7,487 nucleotides of DNA from positions 1 through 7,487 of the forward strand of contig DAOWFD010000327.1 of the NCBI GenBank assembly GCA_030638185.1. Direction: 5' to 3'. Below the pieces are notes generated by a model. The model was not told the DNA's origin and ran no database searches. It saw nothing but the letters and a program-made list of their open reading frames with translations. Numbering within the stretch: the first letter of the stretch is position 1; each line of letters begins with the position of its first letter. The DNA is from Candidatus Aegiribacteria sp. (GTDB taxonomy: Bacteria; Fermentibacterota; Fermentibacteria; Fermentibacterales; JCC-6). This document shows, piece by piece, positions 1-6,416 of the stretch. The position numbers and the translations under genes were made by a program.

Positions 1-186
1 AGTGCAGCCTCGGATCTTCTGGGGGCGGTTTATCACAGAGATCTGAAGGTTTGCGTTCTTGCTCATCTTAGCCAGGAAAACAATTCTCCGCATCTGGCCG
101 AGAAAGCATCACGAGAAGTAGCGGGAGGAACAGTAAGGATCCATATCGGCATGCAGGATGTACCTCTGCCTGCCCTGGATCTGTGA
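1..186 (+). CDS. C-terminal end of an MBL-fold metallohydrolase (YycJ/WalJ-like), partial
   Basis: Frame 1 is open from the first base to TGA at 184-186 and gives 61 residues; the start lies outside the window. The segment VCVLAHLSQENNSPHLAEKA is the tell-tale: the YycJ/WalJ branch of MBL-fold phosphodiesterases/nucleases carries a late motif of the form 'LAHLSxENNxPxLA', in which the His helps bind the metal centre. The remaining residues (VRIHIGMQDVPLPALDL) fit the usual short end of these cytosolic enzymes. The upstream HxHxDH metal motif is not in the window, so the family call rests on this one motif. The next gene begins 14 bases downstream, and the Shine-Dalgarno of that gene overlaps this stop codon, which suggests co-transcription. 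The exact substrate cannot be told from this fragment. Confidence 0.72.
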   Translation, partial: SAASDLLGAVYHRDLKVCVLAHLSQENNSPHLAEKASREVAGGTVRIHIGMQDVPLPALDL

Positions 187-192
187 GGAGGT
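185..192 (+). promoter_or_regulatory. Shine-Dalgarno GAGGAGGT deciding a TTG start
   Basis: GAGGAGGT lies 8 bases before TTG 201 and overlaps the stop codon of the preceding hydrolase (184-186). This strong site supports TTG 201 over the internal ATG at 213, and the TTG start keeps the complete signal peptide. Confidence 0.75.
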
Positions 193-200
193 AGTTAGAA

Positions 201-728
201 TTGAAATGGGTCATGATACTGGCATGTTCGGCCGCGGCAGCCTGCTCGGCCATTGATATCGATTTTGCGGTGGGAACCGGTCTGTCATATCCAACCGGGC
301 AGTGGGGGAACAGTCTGAATACGGGAGTGGATGTCGGGCTGTCCGCTTCGTGGGTTGTTACTCCATCGTTCAGAGCCGGGCTGGGATTTTCGTTGAGTGT
401 ATTCGGAAGCAGCGACCAGGGAGCCGCAAGCCTGACTTTCTTTGAACCCCAGTTGAAAGCAGGATATTATCTGAGACCCTGGGGTAATGTGTTCAACCCG
501 GGTATAGTGTGTGCCTTCGGACTCTGCCGGAGTTCATTGAGCAACAGCGGAGGAACAAACCCCGCATCCTGGGATCCGTTCTGGAAAGCCGGCCTCAGAT
601 GGAATTTCAGCATGGGAGGCGGTTTCAGAGGAGAAGTGGGTGGAGATTATTCCAGTATAATGGCTGAAATGGAAAACGGAGACTTGTTTACCCTCCACTT
701 TGGTATTTCCAGGGAGGTGACATTATGA
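201..728 (+). CDS. Probable outer-membrane beta-barrel protein with signal peptide
   Basis: 175 residues. It starts with a signal peptide: MK, a hydrophobic/Ala-rich core, and a likely cleavage after about residue 17 (AAAACSA, then IDIDFAV). The mature part is rich in Gly, Ser and aromatic residues with alternating polar/apolar stretches such as GVDVGLSASWVV, FRAGLGFSLSVFG, PQLKAGYYLRPW, FWKAGLRWNFSM and FRGEVGGDYSSI. This is the pattern of a small 8-strand-type outer-membrane barrel; the ending is LHFGISREVTL. No named family is recognised. Cys15 within AAAC is a poor lipobox, so a lipoprotein is less likely. Its stop overlaps the next start (ATGA at 725-728), tying it to the following lipoprotein; both open with Met-Lys-Trp. 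The two may form an envelope pair, which is inference. Confidence 0.72.
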   Translation: MKWVMILACSAAAACSAIDIDFAVGTGLSYPTGQWGNSLNTGVDVGLSASWVVTPSFRAGLGFSLSVFGSSDQGAASLTFFEPQLKAGYYLRPWGNVFNPGIVCAFGLCRSSLSNSGGTNPASWDPFWKAGLRWNFSMGGGFRGEVGGDYSSIMAEMENGDLFTLHFGISREVTL

Positions 729-1381
729 AGTGGCTTATATTAATATCAGCTCTGTCAATCCTGATAATCACAGCAGCTACTGGATGCGGCAGAAACCCCC
801 TCTTCTACCGGATGGGAGCGGATTACTATCCAATAAATCATCTAGGAAGCCAGTGGGAGTATTCAATCGGAGGCGGTGGAACACTGACCGTATCGGTGAT
901 AGATCAGACCGAAAGGGGAGAGAGAGCCTGTTACAGAGTTCTTTCCGGGGCGGACTATACCTACTGGATATCCAACGACGGATACCTCGAATTCTATGAA
1001 GATCACAGGGTGATGTTCAACGGGTACGAAGTTCCACTCTACCAGGCCTGGGTGACATGGCTGGACTGGCCGCTTACAACGGGATATGTACGAACAGATA
1101 CAGCATCTACCTTTGCCGTGAACCAGGGCGTTACCATCAGTCATGACTGGGAAAGAAGATCTGTTGTTATCGATATAGAAACCAGCCCCGATGGCAGATG
1201 GGAGCAATGCTATCATCTGAAACAGCATGAAACAACGATCAACTGGATCAGGGTTGCAGGATTCGAGCCTGAGACCACTATCGTTCACAGGGACATCTGG
1301 CTTGCTCCCGACGTGGGGATGGTTGCCAGGACAACCGCTGACAGCAGCCTGACTTTGGTAGAGTATCAGCAGGGTAACTGA
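725..1381 (+). CDS. Uncharacterised lipoprotein
   Basis: 218 residues. The N-terminus is a lipoprotein signal: MK, a long hydrophobic run (residues 4-19) and a lipobox-like ATGC with Cys21 as the predicted lipidated residue. The mature protein has 'YPINHLGSQWEYSI' near residues 35-48 and 'IWLAPDVGMVAR' near the C-terminus. These two landmarks (a 'PL..G..W.Y' start and a 'W.APGVG.V' end) recur in uncharacterised extracytoplasmic beta-rich proteins of many environmental bacteria; that comparison is from memory. No catalytic motif was seen, so no function is assigned. The ATG is preceded by GGGAGGTGA at 712-720, and its first base is shared with the upstream stop region. The next gene starts 2 bases after its stop. 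It is probably anchored in the inner or outer membrane, facing the periplasm. Confidence 0.78.
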   Translation: MKWLILISALSILIITAATGCGRNPLFYRMGADYYPINHLGSQWEYSIGGGGTLTVSVIDQTERGERACYRVLSGADYTYWISNDGYLEFYEDHRVMFNGYEVPLYQAWVTWLDWPLTTGYVRTDTASTFAVNQGVTISHDWERRSVVIDIETSPDGRWEQCYHLKQHETTINWIRVAGFEPETTIVHRDIWLAPDVGMVARTTADSSLTLVEYQQGN

Positions 1382-1383
1382 AC

Positions 1384-2730
1384 TTGACTTCCGGTCTCAT
1401 CTTTTCGTTGTTCTTTCTCTTCGCGTACGCCTACATAGCCGTCGCCCATAAAAAGCGAGGCCTGGCGATCTGGATTACCGCGGTTCTGGCGATCTTATTC
1501 AGCATCATTCTTAGCTGTTTTATCGGGTGGGGCGAACTGGTATCGATTGTCGGCGGTATGAATTTCAGTGTGCTTCTGATATTCTCCGGGATTCTTCTTA
1601 TTGCCGAGGTACTCATTGAAGCCGGTGTACCCGGACATCTTGCCGGTCACATAGTAACCCGCTCAAAGAATTTCGGCCAGGCGGCCATTTATCTCTGTAT
1701 CCTGTCGAGCGTTATATCGATTTTCGTGGAGAATGTTGCCACGGTAATGATAGTTGCGCCTATAGCTCTTGAAGTGGCAAAAAAGCTTAAGGCTAATCCA
1801 ATAGTACTGCTGATAGGAATTGCGGTAGCCAGTAATCTGCAGGGAACTGCTACACTGGTGGGTGATCCCCCGAGCATGATACTGGACGCTGAGGAGACTA
1901 TGGATTTCAACGATTTTTTCTTCATGAACGGGAAACCGGGAATATTCTTTGCCGTTCAACTGGGCGCTATCGCATCCTTTTTTATTCTTAGAAAGCTTCT
2001 GAAAAAGGACTCGAGACCACTTCCGGAAGTCACTATTCCTGAAGTGAGCAGCTGGTTTCCCGCCTGGATCCTTGCCGGTGTGATCCTCGGTCTTGCAATA
2101 CTGAGCTTCTTCTTCCCCGGGGTAGGTATCGAGGCTGGCCTGCTTTGTATTACCGGAGGAGGGATAGCCGTAGTATGGCATGCCTTCTTCAGAAGAGGTT
2201 ATCTAAAAAACAAAGGTAAAGGAAACCATGGAAACCGTAGAGCCAGGACTATCCTGAGGGGATTCGACTGGGATACGCTGTTCCTGCTAGCGGGAATCTT
2301 CTTCATGGTGGGCGCCCTTGAGGAGATGGGTGTCATGCAGAAGGTGGGAGTTTTTCTGGCCGGTATATCAGGAAACAATCCCTTTCTTGCATTTCTGATA
2401 GTTGTTGTAAGCGCGGTTATACTGAGCGCTTTCATTGACAATGTTCCCTACGTTACGGCCATGATACCCGTAGCGCACGCAATTGCTCAGACCCTTGGAG
2501 AAGGGGGGCAGAGTCATTACTATCTTTCCTTCGGCCTGCTTATAGGAGCCTGCCTTGGAGGCAATATATCCCCTGTCGGAGCAGCGGCGAATATTGTGTC
2601 TGTGTCTGTATTGAGAAAAAACGGTTTCAAGGTATCATTCATGGATTTCGTCAGAGTGGGGTTGCCGTTCACAATAGCTGCTACCGTGGTCGGCGCTGCT
2701 TTCATCTGGTTTGTCTGGGGGCCTAAATGA
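1384..2730 (+). CDS. ArsB/NhaD/SLC13-type ion transporter (permease)
   Basis: 448 residues and highly hydrophobic, with about 10-12 membrane segments, the normal size for the ion transporter superfamily that includes ArsB, NhaD-type Na+/H+ antiporters, CitMHS and SLC13 carriers. Diagnostic pieces are SIFVENVATVMIVAP (residues 112-126), GTATLVGDPPSMI (154-166), DWDTLFLLAGIFFMVGAL (295-312), SAFIDNVPYVTAMIP (348-362) and GGNISPVGAAANIVS near the end. The two 'E/DNV' and two 'GN/GT' motifs form the inverted repeat typical of this fold, with re-entrant hairpins. A Lys/Arg-rich loop at about 270-292 separates the halves. Substrate is unresolved: Na+/H+ antiport or anion transport are both plausible. 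The start is TTG, with AGGGT about 8 bases upstream; the next in-frame ATG (residue 59) would delete the first membrane segments. The end overlaps aroB by ATGA. Confidence 0.85.
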   Translation: MTSGLIFSLFFLFAYAYIAVAHKKRGLAIWITAVLAILFSIILSCFIGWGELVSIVGGMNFSVLLIFSGILLIAEVLIEAGVPGHLAGHIVTRSKNFGQAAIYLCILSSVISIFVENVATVMIVAPIALEVAKKLKANPIVLLIGIAVASNLQGTATLVGDPPSMILDAEETMDFNDFFFMNGKPGIFFAVQLGAIASFFILRKLLKKDSRPLPEVTIPEVSSWFPAWILAGVILGLAILSFFFPGVGIEAGLLCITGGGIAVVWHAFFRRGYLKNKGKGNHGNRRARTILRGFDWDTLFLLAGIFFMVGALEEMGVMQKVGVFLAGISGNNPFLAFLIVVVSAVILSAFIDNVPYVTAMIPVAHAIAQTLGEGGQSHYYLSFGLLIGACLGGNISPVGAAANIVSVSVLRKNGFKVSFMDFVRVGLPFTIAATVVGAAFIWFVWGPK

Positions 2731-3797
2731 TGAATTTCAAGTGGAATACTGCAACGCCTGTAACAGAGGTTCATACCTGCTCACTCAAGAGAGAACAGTC
2801 CGCATGGTTTGACGCATTCTCAGATGGACATCCATTCCTGATTATCGATTCGGAAGTGAGAAGGTTGTGGGATAGTCTACTGCAGCCGGCCATACTGTCA
2901 GCTTCGGGGTTGTACGTCATGGAAGCCCGGGAGGTGCTGAAGAATGCGTTCACGCTCTCTCAGATATGGGACAGCATGTCAGCTGCGGGAATCCACAGGG
3001 ATACACCGGTCGTTGTGATCGGGGGCGGGCTGGTATGCGATATTGGCGCAATGGCCGCGTCAACCTATCTCCGCGGATTGAGACTTATGCTTGTCCCCAC
3101 CACCCTTCTGTGCATGGTGGACGCATGCCTTGGGGGGAAAACCGGTGTGAATCTGGCCGGAACCAAGAACCAGGTGGGAACGTTCAATCCTGCGGAAAAT
3201 ATCCTTATTGCACCTGATTTTCTTGACACCCTTCCGGAGCGTGAGTTTAAAAGCGGGATTGCGGAAATAGTAAAGACCGCGCTGATAGGAGACAGATCGA
3301 TACTGAAATTACTGGAGCGGATGGATATTGAGAATCCTGATAGGAACAGCATCCTGGAAGTTATCCGAAAATGCCTTGAGGTGAAGGGCGGTATAGTAGC
3401 CGAGGATCTCAGGGAAATCGGGAAGAGAATGCTTCTTAATCTGGGGCATACTATTGGACATGTTCTGGAGAGCGCCAGCGAATTCCAGCTTTCACACGGA
3501 GAAGCCGTAGGGTTGGGGTTGATAGGGGAAGCGACTCTTGCGGTAAGTCTGGGAGGTAATAAGAATCTACCGGGAGAGATCCGGCATATACTGAAACAGG
3601 CCGGACTTCCCACGGGCGTAAATGACATGGTTTCCGAGGAGAAACTGTCCCGCCTGTTCAACAGAGACAAGAAAACCCGGAGGGGTGGACGAATATGGGC
3701 ACTTCCTTTTGACTGGTGCGACTGCAGGCTTACACTCCTTACACCTGATCAGGAGGAGGAGACCCTACCGGGAATAATGAACCTGCTGAAGGCATGA
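2727..3797 (+). CDS. aroB: 3-dehydroquinate synthase
   Basis: 356 residues, full length for AroB. The enzyme converts DAHP to 3-dehydroquinate, the second step of the shikimate pathway to aromatic amino acids, in the cytosol with NAD+ and a divalent metal. Landmarks in order: IGGGLVCDIGAMAASTYLRG (residues 98-117, NAD-binding region), PTTLLCMVDACLGGKTGVN (124-142), KNQVGTFNP (147-155), DTLPEREFKSGIAEIVK (167-183), LNLGHTIGHVLE (237-248) and SHGEAVGLG (256-264). The metal ligands expected for the family are Glu180, His241 and His257, all present. Glycerol-1-phosphate and 2-deoxy-scyllo-inosose synthases are related, but the PTTLL...VDA...GGKTG.N pattern is AroB. The start at 2727 forms an ATGA overlap with the transporter stop; a second ATG at 2730 would also work. 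No other shikimate gene is nearby. It overlaps tatC by ATGA. Confidence 0.95.
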   Translation: MMNFKWNTATPVTEVHTCSLKREQSAWFDAFSDGHPFLIIDSEVRRLWDSLLQPAILSASGLYVMEAREVLKNAFTLSQIWDSMSAAGIHRDTPVVVIGGGLVCDIGAMAASTYLRGLRLMLVPTTLLCMVDACLGGKTGVNLAGTKNQVGTFNPAENILIAPDFLDTLPEREFKSGIAEIVKTALIGDRSILKLLERMDIENPDRNSILEVIRKCLEVKGGIVAEDLREIGKRMLLNLGHTIGHVLESASEFQLSHGEAVGLGLIGEATLAVSLGGNKNLPGEIRHILKQAGLPTGVNDMVSEEKLSRLFNRDKKTRRGGRIWALPFDWCDCRLTLLTPDQEEETLPGIMNLLKA

Positions 3798-4507
3798 AAA
3801 GTATTATAGAGGGTAGCTTCTGGGAACACCTTGAAGAACTCAGGCACAGATTGTTTTCCGTTCTGGGTGTTCTGGCAGGATCAATCATTGTATCCTTTCT
3901 TTTCAGTAGAAAGCTCATGGAGCTTGTTCTTTCCAGTGGTCCTTACGAACTTCAGACCCTTGCTCCCACCGAGGCTTTTGCAGCACATCTCAACCTGTCG
4001 CTTGCAGCAGGTATCCTTGTTTCTTCACCTGTTATCTTCTACCAGTTCTGGCGATTCATCTCGCCGGGTCTTTACAGGAAGGAAAGAAAAACAGCGGTTC
4101 GTTCAGCTTTCGTATCAGTGCTTCTGTTTCTAACGGGGGCGGCATTTGCATGGTTTCTTATGCTGGAACCGGCTATCGACGTGTTCAGAAGTTTCGAGAC
4201 GGGAAACATCGCAGGTCACTGGAGCCTTGCGAACTACATAGGCTTTCTAAGCAGGTTCATTATAATATTTGGTGTTGCATTCCAGCTGCCGGTTCTTATT
4301 CTTATACTGGTAAGCCTTGGAGTTGTAACTCCAGAGAACCTGGCGAAATACAGAAAGCATATAATCGTAGGGCTTCTCATTATCGCTGCCATCCTTACCC
4401 CGCCTGACCCCCTCACCCAGGTTATGCTTACCCTTCCTCTGTATCTTCTCTTTGAATTGAGCCTGCTGGTGGCCAGGGTAGGGTACAGGAGAAAAAAAGC
4501 TTCATGA
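3794..4507 (+). CDS. tatC: Sec-independent (twin-arginine) protein translocase subunit TatC
   Basis: 237 residues with six membrane segments, standard size. TatC is the inner-membrane receptor for twin-arginine signal peptides and moves folded proteins with TatA/B. Seen: cytosolic N-terminus FWEHLEELRHRL (residues 9-20), which lines the signal-peptide site; periplasmic LAPTEAF (56-62); YQFWRFISPGLYRKERK (83-99), containing the conserved F..W, PGL and Glu97; FGVAFQLPVL (159-168); TPPDP (202-206) before the final membrane segments; and LLFELSLLVAR near the end. Gln164 sits where E. coli TatC has the membrane-embedded Glu170; Gln is also found there in some lineages. No tatA is visible, so it must be elsewhere. 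The start overlaps aroB (ATGA at 3794-3797) and the stop overlaps the glycosyltransferase in the same way. Confidence 0.96.
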   Translation: MKSIIEGSFWEHLEELRHRLFSVLGVLAGSIIVSFLFSRKLMELVLSSGPYELQTLAPTEAFAAHLNLSLAAGILVSSPVIFYQFWRFISPGLYRKERKTAVRSAFVSVLLFLTGAAFAWFLMLEPAIDVFRSFETGNIAGHWSLANYIGFLSRFIIIFGVAFQLPVLILILVSLGVVTPENLAKYRKHIIVGLLIIAAILTPPDPLTQVMLTLPLYLLFELSLLVARVGYRRKKAS

Positions 4508-5259
4508 GCGGTGTAATGAACATGATGGAAAGCCTTCGTGAAGCCTGTCCGGACAATGCATCAACAGTTGCAATTATCGTACCCGTTTATAACGAGGAGA
4601 GTATTCTCGAAAGCCAGCTTGTGCCTGTTCTGAAGATTCTCCCCTCCGGGTTCCGGATACTGGTTGTTGAGAACGGCTCAACGGACAGGACAAAAGACCT
4701 GCTTAACGATCTAGAGGAAAGATATCCTGCTCTTGATTCCATATCACTTCCCCTGCCTAATTATGGCCTGGCGATGAAAGTCGGCCTGATAAAATCCCGG
4801 GCGGACATATTCATAATTGATGATCTGGACGTGCTTGATACGGATTTCTGGATAAGGGGGCTCCGGCTCCTCTGCACGGATGATGTTGACCTTATCCAGG
4901 GTTCCAAGGTACTTGCGGGAAAGGACGACAGGCGACCTCTGATAAGAAAAGCCGCAACCCTTACACTTACATTCCTTCTCAGGAGTCTTCTTGGATACAG
5001 AGGGACGGATACTCATGGCCCTAAGGTTGTATGGAGGGATGCCATAAAGGATATTCCGCCCCGGTGTCAGTATGAGCTTGATATATTTCCAACCGAACTG
5101 GTGATACGAGCCCATAAATCCGGAGTCAGGATACGCGAAATACCCATTCACCTCAGGGAGATCCGCGTAACCCCCCTGCCGCTTTATAAACGGGTCCCAC
5201 GGGCTCTCCGGGACATCTGGTATCTTCATAGATCATTGAGTCGTCGGGGCTGGGGTTAA
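4504..5259 (+). CDS. Family 2 glycosyltransferase
   Basis: 251 residues, the size of a soluble GT-A enzyme of family GT2. Motifs: IVPVYNEE (residues 25-32, nucleotide-sugar binding start), VVENGSTDRT (54-63), YGLAMKVG (87-94), IIDDLDVL with the DxD-type metal site at Asp107-x-Asp109, and TDTHGPKVVWRDA plus ELDIFPTELVIRA in the acceptor half. No membrane segment is visible, so it probably acts at the cytosolic face of the membrane, perhaps on a lipid carrier in the manner of dolichyl-phosphate/polyprenyl-phosphate sugar transferases; donor and acceptor are unknown. The start at 4504 overlaps the tatC stop (ATGA) and has AGGAG at 4487-4491. Met5, Met7 or Met8 are alternative starts. The stop TAA (5257-5259), unlike the TGA of its upstream neighbours, lies inside a long hairpin, and the basic tail RRGWG is encoded by that hairpin's 5' arm. 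Confidence 0.87.
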   Translation: MSGVMNMMESLREACPDNASTVAIIVPVYNEESILESQLVPVLKILPSGFRILVVENGSTDRTKDLLNDLEERYPALDSISLPLPNYGLAMKVGLIKSRADIFIIDDLDVLDTDFWIRGLRLLCTDDVDLIQGSKVLAGKDDRRPLIRKAATLTLTFLLRSLLGYRGTDTHGPKVVWRDAIKDIPPRCQYELDIFPTELVIRAHKSGVRIREIPIHLREIRVTPLPLYKRVPRALRDIWYLHRSLSRRGWG

Positions 5260-5319
5260 CATCTGAACATTCGTTAATAGTCTATCAACTAAAAATGTTT
5301 AGAGGTTAGCCCCGGCCCC
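5246..5319 (+). terminator. Long hairpin at operon end (26-bp interrupted stem)
   Basis: Bases 5246-5260 pair with 5305-5319 (15 pairs) and, after one A/G mismatch, 5262-5271 pair with 5294-5303 (10 pairs). A further short inner helix is possible (5273-5278 with 5284-5289, one mismatch). All three non-Watson-Crick pairs are G-U in the + strand RNA and would be A-C in the - strand RNA, which points to selection on the transcript of the glycosyltransferase operon. No U-tract follows, so it is not a textbook intrinsic terminator. It may be a terminator with another signal, an RNA-stabilising 3' structure, or a mobile palindromic repeat. It also lies at the 3' end of the convergent propeller gene. 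Confidence 0.6.
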
Positions 5320-5324
5320 ACTCT
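5303..5324 (+). repeat. Imperfect GC-rich direct repeat, copy 1
   Basis: This 22-base unit (AGGTTAGCCCCGGCCCCACT plus CT) matches 18 of 22 bases of the unit at 6417-6438, in the same orientation. The two copies bracket the - strand propeller gene. Copy 1 overlaps the 3' arm of the operon-end hairpin. A shorter echo, GGCCCCACT, occurs twice here (5314-5322 and 5327-5335). Confidence 0.55.
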
Positions 5325-5338
5325 ACGGCCCCACTTTA

Positions 5339-5971
5339 TCAGAGGCACATAAGTTTCAGGACCGATGCCGATCCGCTGCCGTTACTGACCCTTGCAAAGT
5401 AGACTCCCTGCAAGAGATCGCCTGATTCACCAAACACATACGATCCGGAGAAGTTGTCACTGGACACCAGATTGCCCCTGATGTCATAGATGTTTATGGT
5501 CGCCTGACTGTCCAAGCCGATACCTGTGATTGTCACCTGACCGGCGAATGGATTCGATGAGGCCTGGAGGTAAGGAGTGATGTTCTCTCCGGAACCCTCT
5601 ATACTTTCGGTAAGGTCTATCTTGTAGATGCAGTCGTTCTCGGTATCGCTTACCCAGAGGTAGCCGCTTTCGTCCATGGTTACTCCGCAGGCGTAGGGTA
5701 CCAGATCACTGAGGATATAATCGATCATCACGTCATTTGTGTTATAAAATCTCAACGGAATGCTGGCCCAGTCGGTGGCTACCCAGATGTTGCCTTCGGG
5801 AGTGATGGCGATATCTCTGGTCTGACTTCCTGCGGTGTAGTAGATGTAGGCGTACCTGGACGTGATCCCTGGAGCTGTGTACCTGTAGGTTGTATTTTGA
5901 TTCCGCGAGCTTACATAGAGATAGTTGGCATCCTTTGCTGCAAGTCCCGTCACCGACGAGACAGGGTTGCC
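5339..5971 (-). CDS. Exported beta-propeller protein, C-terminal part after in-frame TGA, with sorting-like tail
   Basis: This is the continuation, in the same frame, of the N-terminal part at 5972-6325; 210 residues follow the TGA. The first GTG in it (5953) could start a separate protein, but no signal peptide or ribosome site supports that. Three further propeller-like blades are visible: VTGLAAKDANYLYVSSRNQ, RDIAITPEGNIWVATDWAS and CGVTMDESGYLWVSDTENDC. Each is a 'G(L/I/V)a.d..g.lyV(s/a)d' unit typical of NHL/SMP-type propellers. The last 85 or so residues (SNPFAGQVTITGIG, INIYDIRGNLVSS, LLQGVYFARVSNG, VLKLMCL) have the layout of type IX secretion (Por) sorting or FlgD-like Ig tails: 'NP...v.i...G...v.iyd..Gr.v......G.Y......g.....k.'. 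The whole protein would be surface-attached or secreted. Partners are not evident. Confidence 0.68.
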   Translation of the reverse strand, partial: GNPVSSVTGLAAKDANYLYVSSRNQNTTYRYTAPGITSRYAYIYYTAGSQTRDIAITPEGNIWVATDWASIPLRFYNTNDVMIDYILSDLVPYACGVTMDESGYLWVSDTENDCIYKIDLTESIEGSGENITPYLQASSNPFAGQVTITGIGLDSQATINIYDIRGNLVSSDNFSGSYVFGESGDLLQGVYFARVSNGSGSASVLKLMCL

Positions 5972-5974
5972 TCA
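5940..5974 (-). other. In-frame TGA followed by SECIS-like hairpin (candidate)
   Basis: On the - strand RNA, UGA (5974-5972) is followed after nine bases by an 8-bp stem: 5962-5955 GUCUCGUC pairs with 5951-5944 GACGGGAC (one U-G pair), closing a GGU triloop at 5954-5952. GCAA (5970-5967) can also pair with UUGC (5943-5940), extending the helix past a 4-base bulge. The UGA to apical-loop distance is 17 bases and the loop begins with G, which fits the loose published pattern for bacterial SECIS elements. The encoded motif would be Cys115-Gly-Gly-Sec118, a CxxU redox-type motif. Chance pairing within coding sequence is quite possible. Confidence 0.3.
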
Positions 5975-6325
5975 ACCGCCGCACATGTTGACACCACCGA
6001 GATAGGTGCCCGAATAGTCGTACTTGAAAATGTAACCGTTGGTGCTGTTGTTCCAGGCTCCGACGTACACAACGCCGTTTTCGACTGCAAGACCCGTAGC
6101 CTCATAGCCTGCGGGTATGATCGTGCTGGTGAAGGAGTCCAGAACATTACCGGACCCCGGATCGATATTAAAGACTTCCTTCGTAAAGGCGTCGAGGGCC
6201 CATAAAGTGCCATCCTCCCAGCCAAGACCTGCAATGTCCCCGGTTGGGGAGTCGAAGATCTGTATGACGCTCTTGGCCGGCGCGATAGCGAACAGGGCAA
6301 TCGAGAGAGTGATAGCGATTCTCAT
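5972..6325 (-). CDS. Exported beta-propeller protein, N-terminal part ending at in-frame TGA
   Basis: 117 residues from ATG (6325) to TGA (5972-5974). Residues 1-19 (MRIAITLSIALFAIAPAKS) are a Sec signal peptide, which fixes this ATG as the start; the open frame continues upstream to about 6565 but that extension has no signal character and would lie across the gene's own promoter. Two propeller blades follow: GDIAGLGWEDGTLWALDAFT (29-48) and ATGLAVENGVVYVGAWNN (76-93) with YIFKYDYSGTYLGG after it. The last residues are NMCGG (113-117), directly before TGA at codon 118. The downstream frame is uninterrupted coding sequence of the same fold, so the intact product would be 328 residues with one residue at codon 118. 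It is either a recoded gene, a recent pseudogene, or a base error. A promoter lies at 6389-6397. Confidence 0.72.
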   Translation of the reverse strand: MRIAITLSIALFAIAPAKSVIQIFDSPTGDIAGLGWEDGTLWALDAFTKEVFNIDPGSGNVLDSFTSTIIPAGYEATGLAVENGVVYVGAWNNSTNGYIFKYDYSGTYLGGVNMCGG

Positions 6326-6388
6326 GCTGTTTCCCCACTTACCTGGTTTGTATAACCAATATAATCCACAAGACAATAATTCTATACT

Positions 6389-6397
6389 ATTATACCA
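6389..6397 (-). promoter_or_regulatory. Extended -10 promoter for the propeller gene
   Basis: The - strand reads TGGTATAAT at 6397-6389: a perfect TATAAT with the TGn extension. No good -35 hexamer is seen 16-18 bases upstream, as often with extended -10 promoters. Transcription would start near 6382, leaving a leader of about 57 bases before ATG 6325. Confidence 0.6.
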
Positions 6398-6416
6398 GGA
6401 ATCATCTCTTCCGTAC

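Noticed and set aside
68..253. Short - strand frame across the first two genes
   Set aside because: It overlaps the YycJ-like motif and the signal peptide coding regions on the other strand and has no supporting signal.
863..1288. 141-residue - strand frame inside the lipoprotein gene
   Set aside because: No ribosome site or family features; the + frame has a lipobox and tight coupling to neighbours.
1663..2181. 172-residue - strand frame inside the transporter gene
   Set aside because: Shadow frame; the + strand encodes the conserved membrane motifs of the ion transporter family.
3065..3670. 201-residue - strand frame inside aroB
   Set aside because: Ser/Arg/Pro-rich antisense shadow of a gene with all AroB motifs; no start signal.
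5246..5335. Classical rho-independent terminator
   Set aside because: The stem is strong but neither strand has a T-tract directly after it, so the textbook definition is not met; it is listed as a terminator-like hairpin only.
5260..5338. CRISPR array or tRNA in the GC-rich intergenic stretch
   Set aside because: There are only two short 9-base echoes and no regular spacers, and no cloverleaf could be drawn.
5972..5974. TGA read as glycine or tryptophan through an altered genetic code
   Set aside because: At least six other genes in the window end in TGA exactly at conserved C-termini and next-gene overlaps, so TGA is a normal stop here.
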